64,000 nt of DNA from Acidithiobacillus sp. YTS05 (lineage in GTDB: Bacteria; Pseudomonadota; Gammaproteobacteria; Acidithiobacillales; Acidithiobacillaceae). The notes under the pieces are model-generated. The model worked only from the letters and a program-made list of their open reading frames with translations, searched no databases and had not been told where the DNA came from. Position numbers and translations under genes: made by a program. The stretch covers positions 434,001 to 498,000 of the forward strand of contig NZ_CP094359.1 in the NCBI RefSeq assembly GCF_024396695.1, written 5' to 3'. Of the stretch, positions 55,677 to 64,000 are shown piece after piece. Every line of letters starts with the position of its first letter. Position 1 is the first letter of the stretch.

Positions 55677-57071
55677 ATGACCGTGCGTACCCGTTTTGCC
55701 CCCAGTCCCACTGGTTACCTGCATATTGGTGGAGTGCGAACCGCGCTCTTCTCTTGGTTGCATGCGCGTCAACAGCAGGGCCAATTCATCCTGCGCATCG
55801 AGGATACGGACCTCGAACGCTCGACGCCCGAAGCCACCGCCGCCATCCTGGAGGGGATGCAGTGGTTGGGTCTGGATTGGGACGAGGGCCCCTTCTATCA
55901 GACGCAGCGGATGGAGCGTTATCGCGAGGTGCTGGCACAGATGCTGGCGGCTGGTACCGCCTACCATTGCTATTGCAGCAAGGAAGAACTGGATCTCATG
56001 CGGGAAGAGCAGCGGACGCGGGGCGAGAAACCTCGCTACGACGGTCGCTGCCGGCAGCGACCGGAGGCTCGTCCGGGCGTCTCTCCCGTCATCCGCTTTC
56101 GCAGCCCCGACAGCGGCGAAACCGTGGTCGAGGATCTGGTGCACGGACGGGTGGTGTTCCAAAACAGCGAGCTCGACGATCTGATCATTGCCCGCTCGGA
56201 CGGTACCCCCACCTACAATTTCTGTGTGGTCGTGGACGACTGGGATATGGGTATCACCCAGGTCATCCGCGGTGATGATCACCTCAACAATACCCCGCGG
56301 CAGATGCAGATCCTGCAGGCCCTGGGCGCCAGTGTCCCGCAGTATGCCCATGTGCCGATGATTCTTGGGCCGGACAAACAGAAGCTGTCCAAGCGCCATG
56401 GCGCGGTCAGCGTGCTGGAATATCGCGAGCAGGGTTTTCTCCCGGATGCCCTGCTGAACTTCCTGGTGCGGCTGGGATGGTCCCATGGCGATCAGGAAGT
56501 CTTCAGTCGCGCGGAGATGATCGAGCATTTCCGTATCGGGGAGGTACACAAGGCCGCCTCCGCCTTCAATCCCGAAAAGCTGCTATGGCTCAATGCCCAG
56601 CATCTGCAGACTCTGTCGGCCGAGGAGCTGGCGCGGCAGCTGCGTCCCTATTTGGTGGGATTGGACGACGCGGCAATCGCCGCTGGTCCTGCGGTAGAGA
56701 AAGTCGTCCCTCTGCTGCAGGAGCGTGCGAAGACCCTGGTGGATATGGCCGCTGCCGCAAAGATGTTTTATGTGGCACCGGAAACGGCAGAGGAAAAGGA
56801 TCGCAGCAAACATCTCGCTGGGCAGGGGGCGTTGTTGCAGGCGGCGTGGCACGCCTTGGAGCAGGTCACGGACTGGACGGCTGGCGCCGTGCATACGGTG
56901 TTGCAGGCATTGGCGCAAGAGCATGCAGAAGGCAAGTTGGGCAAGGTGGCGCAACCGCTGCGAGTGGCGGTTGCGGGCTGCGCCGTCTCCCCGCCCCTCG
57001 ATCAGACCTTGGCGGTGCTGGGGCGAGAAGAGACCTTGCGGCGCCTGCGGCGGGCGCAGGATTGGGTGTGA
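55677..57071 (+). CDS. gltX: Glutamyl-tRNA synthetase
   Basis: Charges tRNA-Glu (and in some bacteria tRNA-Gln). 464 aa; class I motifs PSPTGYLHIGGVRTALFSWL at residues 9-28 and KLSKRHG near 238 are intact. Start ATG 55677. Some acidithiobacilli carry two GluRS with different tRNA preference; which one this is cannot be decided here. Divergent from the MltD-like gene; aconitase follows after 75 bases. Confidence 0.96.
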   Translation: MTVRTRFAPSPTGYLHIGGVRTALFSWLHARQQQGQFILRIEDTDLERSTPEATAAILEGMQWLGLDWDEGPFYQTQRMERYREVLAQMLAAGTAYHCYCSKEELDLMREEQRTRGEKPRYDGRCRQRPEARPGVSPVIRFRSPDSGETVVEDLVHGRVVFQNSELDDLIIARSDGTPTYNFCVVVDDWDMGITQVIRGDDHLNNTPRQMQILQALGASVPQYAHVPMILGPDKQKLSKRHGAVSVLEYREQGFLPDALLNFLVRLGWSHGDQEVFSRAEMIEHFRIGEVHKAASAFNPEKLLWLNAQHLQTLSAEELARQLRPYLVGLDDAAIAAGPAVEKVVPLLQERAKTLVDMAAAAKMFYVAPETAEEKDRSKHLAGQGALLQAAWHALEQVTDWTAGAVHTVLQALAQEHAEGKLGKVAQPLRVAVAGCAVSPPLDQTLAVLGREETLRRLRRAQDWV

Positions 57072-57146
57072 TTGCCCCTTGGCGTAGACGGCTGCTTTTG
57101 TCATTATCGTTTCTTATGGATTGCCGCCTTGAAAAGGAGTTTCGCT

Positions 57147-59080
57147 ATGGCCCACAACGTCACGCAGAAAATCATTGCCGCTCACCTCGTCAGTGGTGAG
57201 TTGCAGGCCGGCAGTCCCATCTCGATCCGCATCGACCAGACCCTGACCCAGGACGCTACGGGTACCATGGCGTATCTGCAGTTCGAGGCGTTGGGATTGC
57301 CCAAGGTGCGCACCGAGCTGTCGGTCTCCTATGTCGATCACAATATGCTGCAGTCTGGCTTCGAGAACGCCGATGACCACCGCTTCCTGCAGAGTTTCGC
57401 TGCCAAGTATGGGATTCATTTCTCCCGTCCCGGCAATGGGATCTGCCATCAGGTGCACCTGGAACGCTTCTCCAAGCCGGGGCGTACCCTGCTCGGTTCC
57501 GACTCGCACACTCCTACCTCCGGCGGCGCCGGCATGCTCGCCATTGGCGCCGGTGGGCTCGACATTGCCCTGGCCATGGGCGGTCTGGCCTTCAATCTCA
57601 ACATGCCGCAGGTAATCGGCGTCAAATTGACTGGCCGCCTGCAGCCTTTCGTCAGCGCCAAGGACATCATCCTCGAAGTGCTGCGCCGCAAGACCGTCAA
57701 GGGTGGCGTGGGCAAGGTCTTCGAGTATTTTGGCCCGGGCGTCGCCAGTCTGTCGGTGCCGGCACGTTCCACCATTACCAATATGGGCGCCGAACTGGGG
57801 GCTACCACCAGCGTCTTTCCCAGCGATGCGGTCACCCGCGCCTATCTCAAGGCGCAGGGCCGGGAGGCCGATTGGTCGGAGTGGGTGGCGGATGCTGGCG
57901 CCAGCTATGACGAGGTCCTGGAGATCGATCTCGATACCCTGGAGCCACTGATTGCCTGTCCGCATAGCCCGGACAACGTGAAGACCGTGCGGGAGGTTGC
58001 CGGTACGCCGGTGGCGCAGGTGGCGATTGGTTCCTGTACCAACTCGTCTTATACCGATCTGATGACGGTGTCTGCCATGCTCAAGGGCAAGGTGGTTGCG
58101 GAAGGGGTGAGTCTGGGAATCTCGCCGGGTTCCCGGCAGGTCATGGAGATGGTCACCCAGGATGGCGGCCTGCTCAATTTTATTGGCGCTGGTGCGCGCA
58201 TCCTGGAATCGGCTTGCGGTCCCTGCATTGGCATGGGCTTCGCGCCGCCCAGCGAAGGGGTCTCCATCCGCTCCTTCAACCGCAATTTTTACGGTCGTTC
58301 GGGCACCAAGAATGCCGCGGTGTATCTCGCCAGTCCCGAGACCTGCGCTGCCTGCGCCTTGACGGGGGTGATCACCGACCCGCGCGATCTGGGTATGGCG
58401 CCTATCCAGGTGGATTTGCCTGGGCAGTTCCTGGTGGACGACCGCATGATCGTGGCGCCCGCGGGCGAGCCAGAGAAGGTGGAGGTGCTGCGTGGCCCCA
58501 ACATTGCCAAGCTGCCGGTGAATCATGCGGCACCCGACGAAATTCGCGGTTCCGTCCTCATTCGCCTGGGGGATGACATCACCACCGATCACATCATGCC
58601 GGCGGGGGCCAAGGTCCTGCCCCTGCGTTCCAACCTGCCAGCCATTTCGGAGTATGTCTTCCATGTGGTCGATGAAAGCTTCCCCAGTCGGGCCAAGAGT
58701 TCCGGCGGTGGCTTCATCGTTGCTGGGCACAACTATGGTCAGGGTTCCAGCCGCGAACATGCGGCCCTGGCGCCCCGCTATCTGGGGGTGAAAGCGGTGC
58801 TGGTGCAGTCCTTTGCGCGCATCCACCTCGCCAACCTGATCAACTTCGGCATTCTGCCGCTGACCTTCGTCAACGCCGCCGACTATGAGAAGATGCAGGC
58901 CGGTGACGAACTGGCATTGGACATCCGAGGCTTGGGCCTGGGCAAGACATTACTGCTGCAGGACCTCAGTCAGGGCATCGAGATTGCTGTACAGCCGCAG
59001 TTGGCCAGCGAACGCGACCTGGAACTGATTCGCAAGGGTGGCGCCTTGTCCTGGGCCAGTGAGCAATTGGAGAAGACGGC

Positions 59081-59084
<4 letters not shown>
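57147..59084 (+). CDS. acn: Aconitate hydratase (Aquifex-type)
   Basis: Interconverts citrate and isocitrate with a [4Fe-4S] cluster. Start ATG 57147 ([17 protein letters not shown]) with AAAAGGAG upstream; 645 aa, shorter than AcnA/AcnB and matching the Aquifex-type family. Cluster cysteines: one in [12 protein letters not shown] and two in [10 protein letters not shown]. Swivel domain carries [13 protein letters not shown] near residue 535. Coupled to icd by ATGA overlap. Confidence 0.95.
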
Positions 59085-60349
<1,265 letters not shown>

Positions 60350-60353
60350 CCCA

Positions 60354-61517
60354 TTGAATCTGCATGAATATCAGGCCAAGCGTCTGCTGGCCGAAGAAGG
60401 GGTGCCGGTACCCAAGGGGATACCGGCGTTTTCCGTCAAGGAGGCCGTCAATCAGGCCCGCGCCCTGGGGGGCGGTGACTGGGTACTGAAGGCCCAGGTG
60501 CATGCCGGTGGCCGGGGCAAGGCCGGTGGTGTGCAGCGGGTACACAGCATCGCGGAGGTGGAGGCGGCGGCCCAGTCCCTGCTGGGAAAACGCCTGGTGA
60601 CCGCCCAGACCGGCCCGGAAGGGCAGCATGTCGCCGCCCTGCTCATCGAGGAACCCAGTCAGATTGCGCGTGAGTTTTATCTTGCCTTGTTAGTGGATCG
60701 GGCGGCAGCGCGCCTGACCTTCATCGCCTCGGCCGAGGGAGGCATGGAAATCGAGACGCTGGCGGCAACGCGCCCCGAGGCAATCCAGCGCATCGTCCTC
60801 GATCCCGGCATCGGCTTCCTGCCCTACCAGGCGCGGGACCTGGGCTTTGCCTGGGGTTTGCCGGCGGCGGCGGTGCAGCAATTGGTCAAGGTCATGCAGG
60901 GCATGTACCAACTGGCGCGGCGGCTGGATGCGCAGATGGTGGAGGTCAACCCCCTGGCCTTGACGCAAGAGGGCAAGGTTCTCGCGTTGGATGCCAAGGT
61001 GGTGATGGACGATAACGCCCTGTATCGCCACCCCGAGTCCGACGAACTTTTTGATTCCACCCAGCAGGACCCGCGAGAGATCACGGCGCGGCAGTTTGGC
61101 CTGAATTACATCTCCCTCGATGGCAATATCGGTTGCATGGTCAATGGCGCAGGGCTGGCCATGGCTACCATGGACCTGATCAAGCTGCATGGTGGGGAAC
61201 CGGCCAATTTCCTCGATGTTGGTGGGGGGGCGGCCGCCGACAAGGTGACCCAGGCATTCAAACTCATCCTCTCCGACCAGCGGGTAAAGGCCATCCTGGT
61301 CAATATTTTTGGCGGCATCACTCGCTGCGATCTTCTCGCCCAGGGTATCATCCAGGCCGCCAGCGAGGTGGGTATCCACTTGCCGGTGGTGGTGCGTCTG
61401 GAAGGCACCAAGAAGGAGGAGGGGATGGCGATGCTGAGGGAGAGCGGACTGCGCATGATCGTCGCCGAGGGCTTGACCGATGCGGCGTGCAAGGCGGTAG
61501 AGGCCGCCCGGACTTGA
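60354..61517 (+). CDS. sucC: Succinyl-CoA synthetase, beta subunit
   Basis: 387 aa with TTG start at 60354 giving MNLHEYQAKRLLAEEGVPVP, the canonical N-terminus. ATP-grasp domain about 1-240 (KAQVHAGGRGKAGGV, VEVNPLALT) and CoA-ligase-like domain with GNIGCMVNGAGLAMATMD and NIFGGITRCD. Four bases after icd. A small membrane-protein gene separates it from sucD. Confidence 0.96.
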   Translation: MNLHEYQAKRLLAEEGVPVPKGIPAFSVKEAVNQARALGGGDWVLKAQVHAGGRGKAGGVQRVHSIAEVEAAAQSLLGKRLVTAQTGPEGQHVAALLIEEPSQIAREFYLALLVDRAAARLTFIASAEGGMEIETLAATRPEAIQRIVLDPGIGFLPYQARDLGFAWGLPAAAVQQLVKVMQGMYQLARRLDAQMVEVNPLALTQEGKVLALDAKVVMDDNALYRHPESDELFDSTQQDPREITARQFGLNYISLDGNIGCMVNGAGLAMATMDLIKLHGGEPANFLDVGGGAAADKVTQAFKLILSDQRVKAILVNIFGGITRCDLLAQGIIQAASEVGIHLPVVVRLEGTKKEEGMAMLRESGLRMIVAEGLTDAACKAVEAART

Positions 61518-61518
61518 T

Positions 61519-61860
61519 GTGGACATCAATGTCGTCTGGTTGCAGAAGCTCTGGCCCCTGCTGCGGCACTCCGGGCCGCTGATCTCGCGTCTGGCGGAAA
61601 CCTATGTCAAACGCGGCGCGGATCGCAAGACGGCAGAAAACCTGGCAGGAACGGCGGTCATCGTCGATCAGGTCCTTGAAGAGCGCCTCAAGGATCTGGC
61701 CCAGGCCGATGATCTGCATGCCCTACGTCGCGAAGTTGCAGAATTGCGGGCGCTCATCGAGCAGCGTGGGCTGCCTCGGCGCGGACCCCTGCTCCTCTTT
61801 CTGGTTATCGGCGAGTTGATCATCATCGCCTTGCTACTCTATTTCGGGATTCACTCATGA
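61519..61860 (+). CDS. Small C-terminally anchored membrane protein between sucC and sucD
   Basis: Not recognised. 113 aa, GTG start at 61519 one base after the sucC stop; its stop overlaps the sucD ATG (ATGA), so all three are coupled. Residues 1-80 are helical and charged ([53 protein letters not shown], coiled-coil-like). The C-terminus [22 protein letters not shown] is a single membrane span, so the helical part should face the cytoplasm (tail anchor). It may tether the synthetase to the membrane (inference). Confidence 0.88.
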   Translation: MDINVVWLQKLWPLLRHSGPLISRLAETYVKRGADRKTAENLAGTAVIVDQVLEERLKDLAQADDLHALRREVAELRALIEQRGLPRRGPLLLFLVIGELIIIALLLYFGIHS

Positions 61861-62732
61861 GCATTCTTCTCCGTCACGACACCCGCGTCATCTGCCAGGG
61901 CTTTACTGGTAAGCAGGGAACCTTCCACTCGGAACAGGCCATCGCCTACGGTACGCGCATGGTAGGCGGCGTGACGCCGGGCAAGGGGGGCAGCGAGCAC
62001 CTGGGTCTGCCGGTCTTTGACACCGTGGCACAGGCGGCAGCCGCGACCGGGGCCGAGGCGACGGTGATTTATGTACCTTCGCCCTTCGCCGCCGATGCCA
62101 TCATCGAAGCAGCGGCAGCCGGGATCGAACTGATCGTCTGCATCACCGAGGGCATTCCGGTGCATGACATGCTGCTCGTCAAGCAGTATCTCGCCAAGCA
62201 TCCCCATGTTCGTCTGATCGGCCCGAATTGCCCGGGGGTCATCACCCCGGGGCAGGCCAAGACCGGCATCATGCCCGGCTCGATCCATCTCCCCGGGCGG
62301 GTGGGCATCGTGTCGCGCTCCGGTACCCTGACCTACGAGGCGGTGGAGCAGACCACGCGCCTGGGCCTGGGACAGAGCAGCTGTGTGGGAATCGGTGGCG
62401 ATCCCATTATCGGTATGGATTTTGTCGAGGTGCTGCGTCTCTTTGAGGCGGATGCGCAGACGGAATTGGTGATCATGGTGGGAGAGATCGGCGGACGTCT
62501 GGAAGAAGAGGCGGCGGAGTTCATTCGCCAGAACATGACGAAGCCGGTAGTGGCCTTTATCGCCGGCTCGACGGCGCCCAAGGGGAAACGCATGGGACAC
62601 GCCGGTGCCATCATCGATGGCGGCGCGGGCACGGCAGCCGCAAAGTACGAGATTCTGCGCGCCGCCGGGGTGCACTGCGTGTCCTCGCCAGCGGAGCTGG
62701 GAAACCAGGCCGCAGCCCTGCTCGGCGCCTGA
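61857..62732 (+). CDS. sucD: Succinyl-CoA synthetase, alpha subunit
   Basis: 291 aa. CoA-binding Rossmann domain with [17 protein letters not shown] near residue 15, [11 protein letters not shown] near 122, and the phosphorylated His in [14 protein letters not shown] near 245. Forms the a2b2 or ab enzyme with SucC; the intervening small gene does not interrupt either subunit. nadE starts 3 bases after its stop. Confidence 0.97.
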   Translation: MSILLRHDTRVICQGFTGKQGTFHSEQAIAYGTRMVGGVTPGKGGSEHLGLPVFDTVAQAAAATGAEATVIYVPSPFAADAIIEAAAAGIELIVCITEGIPVHDMLLVKQYLAKHPHVRLIGPNCPGVITPGQAKTGIMPGSIHLPGRVGIVSRSGTLTYEAVEQTTRLGLGQSSCVGIGGDPIIGMDFVEVLRLFEADAQTELVIMVGEIGGRLEEEAAEFIRQNMTKPVVAFIAGSTAPKGKRMGHAGAIIDGGAGTAAAKYEILRAAGVHCVSSPAELGNQAAALLGA

Positions 62733-62735
62733 AGC

Positions 62736-64000
62736 ATGCGTATTGCCCTGGCCCAATGCAATCCCCGCGTTGGGGACGTGGCGGGCAATGCGGCGCTGCT
62801 CCTGCAACTAGCCCGAGAAGCAAAAGCGCAGGGGGCAGCGCTAATGGTTGCGCCGGAGCTGGTACTCTCCGGCTATCCCCCAGAAGATTTATTACTGCGC
62901 AATGACTTTCTCGACTGTTGCGCCCAGGCCCTGGAGACGCTCGCAGGGGATTGTCCCCTGCCGCTGCTCGTCGGTCATCCGTTGCGCCGGGACGGACGCT
63001 TGTACAACGCGGCAAGCCTCTTGCGCGGCGGGCGGATCGAGGGCAGTTACGCCAAACATTGTCTGCCCAACTATCAGGTGTTCGATGAAAAGCGCTATTT
63101 CCATCCCGGCGGCGACGAGCTGATCTTTACCCTGGAGGGGCTGCGCCTGGTCCTGCGCATCTGTGAAGACCTTTGGTGTGACGAGCTGCCGTTGCTCTCC
63201 GAGCCTGGCACTGCCGATGCTGTAATAGTGCTCAATGCGTCGCCCTTTCATCGCGCCAAACAGGCAGAGCGGCAGAGGGTCGCCGCGCGGCGCGCGCGGG
63301 AAGCCGGTGCCGCTGTTCTCTATGCGAATCTGGTGGGTGGGCAGGATGAGCTGGTCTTTGATGGCGCTTCCTTTGCCGTCGATGCGCGCGGCCAGGTGAT
63401 CGCCCGCGCCCCTGCCTTTGCCAGCGAACTCCTCATGCTCGAGGTCGACGTCGCGCGCAAACAGTGGTGGGGTGGACCCATGGCGCCGGAGCTCTCTCCC
63501 GTTGCCGAGGTCTATACGGCGCTGCAGACCGGGCTGCGCGACTATGTGCAGAAAAATGGTTTTTCCGGTGTGGTACTGGGGCTGTCCGGCGGTATCGACA
63601 GCGCCCTGACGTTGGCGCTCGCCGCCGATGCCCTGGGCGCGGAACGGGTACATGCCCTGATTTTGCCATCCCGCTACACCGCTGCAATGAGTATCGAAGA
63701 TGCCGAGGCAGAGGCCAGGAAGCTCGGGGTGGGCTACGACATCATCCCCATCGACGGGCTCTTCGATGCCTATCTCGAAACCTTGGCACCGGTCTTTGCC
63801 GGGCGCGCCGCCGATGTGACCGAGGAAAATCTCCAGGCGCGCATTCGCGGCGCCCTGCTCATGGCCTATTCCAACAAATTCGGTCAGCTCTTGCTCAGCA
63901 CCGGCAACAAGAGCGAAATGGCGGTGGGCTATGCCACCCTCTATGGCGACATGGCCGGCGGCTTTGCCCTGATCAAGGATTGTCCCAAGACCCTGGTCTA
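62736..64000 (+). CDS. nadE: Glutamine-dependent NAD+ synthetase (3' end outside window)
   Basis: Amidates nicotinate adenine dinucleotide using glutamine-derived ammonia. Start ATG 62736 (MRIALAQCNPRVGDVAGN); the frame is open to the window edge, giving 421 residues. Nitrilase-type glutaminase domain about 1-250 with the triad Glu (VAPELVLSGYPPEDL), Lys (YAKHCLPNYQVFDE) and Cys (RICEDLWCD). The synthetase domain starts near 265 with the ATP-binding LGLSGGIDSALTLALA, and STGNKSEMAVGY is also present. Last visible gene of the TCA cluster. Confidence 0.96.
   Translation, partial: MRIALAQCNPRVGDVAGNAALLLQLAREAKAQGAALMVAPELVLSGYPPEDLLLRNDFLDCCAQALETLAGDCPLPLLVGHPLRRDGRLYNAASLLRGGRIEGSYAKHCLPNYQVFDEKRYFHPGGDELIFTLEGLRLVLRICEDLWCDELPLLSEPGTADAVIVLNASPFHRAKQAERQRVAARRAREAGAAVLYANLVGGQDELVFDGASFAVDARGQVIARAPAFASELLMLEVDVARKQWWGGPMAPELSPVAEVYTALQTGLRDYVQKNGFSGVVLGLSGGIDSALTLALAADALGAERVHALILPSRYTAAMSIEDAEAEARKLGVGYDIIPIDGLFDAYLETLAPVFAGRAADVTEENLQARIRGALLMAYSNKFGQLLLSTGNKSEMAVGYATLYGDMAGGFALIKDCPKTLV

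Noticed and set aside
57114..58826. Long antisense frame (570 codons) across aconitase.
   Set aside because: Aconitase has intact cluster cysteines on the plus strand; the antisense product is His/Arg/Gly-rich low-information sequence.

Overview
The window is a dense, chromosome-like stretch of a Gram-negative bacterium of moderately high GC. It has about 68 protein genes, no RNA genes, no mobile elements, and no gene-free stretch above 300 bases. LPS export genes (lptABCD), Kdo synthesis, Tat, an HPr-kinase/EIIA regulatory block, an Aquifex-type aconitase, a short HisG and an isocitrate dehydrogenase with NAD-type residues point to an autotrophic proteobacterium. The best guess is the Acidithiobacillus group. 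That assignment rests on recalled gene order and protein style, not on a search.

Layout: left of about 41.35 kb nearly everything is on the minus strand, and to the right nearly everything is on the plus strand. The divergence point is lptD/amgK. (a) 1-2795: the 3' part of a GAF-LOV-PAS-GGDEF-EAL protein. (b) 2808-13268 (minus): rpsF-rpsR-rplI-dnaB, then pqiABC, a GNAT protein, a flippase-like membrane protein, alr and radA. (c) 13263-21759 (minus): cysM-ydbH-ydbL-rlmD-L,D-transpeptidase-KimA-like transporter-nagZ. (d) 21863-23286 (plus): VIT/CCC1-type metal transporter and pgl. (e) 23315-26889 (minus): glgB, nfeD, qmcA. (f) 26950-41333 (minus): one long run lptD-surA-ABC permease-bolA-grxD-murA-hisG-D-C-B-H-A-F-IE-tatABC. 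(g) 41387-52739 (plus): amgK-murU, two small unknown genes, kdsD-kdsC-lptC-lptA-lptB-rpoN-hpf-ptsN-hprK-rapZ-EIIA(Man)-tal. (h) fabI and a four-LysM lytic transglycosylase on minus. (i) 55677-64000 (plus): gltX, acn, icd, sucC, a small membrane protein, sucD and the start of nadE.

Themes: envelope biogenesis and recycling dominates. MurA makes the first committed peptidoglycan precursor. NagZ, the lytic transglycosylase, AmgK and MurU form a turnover and recycling branch. LptA/B/C/D with KdsC/D build the outer membrane, and PqiABC and YdbH/YdbL are inter-membrane lipid carriers. Central carbon genes form a TCA-branch cluster. Regulation is represented by the c-di-GMP protein, RpoN, and PtsN/HprK/RapZ/EIIA without visible HPr or EI.

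The most striking points are: a complete flavin-binding LOV signature in the c-di-GMP enzyme; a membrane protein wedged between sucC and sucD; an isocitrate dehydrogenase with NAD-type cofactor residues; the amgK-murU block followed by two uncharacterised genes, one EexN-like; and a YdbH protein with no membrane anchor.
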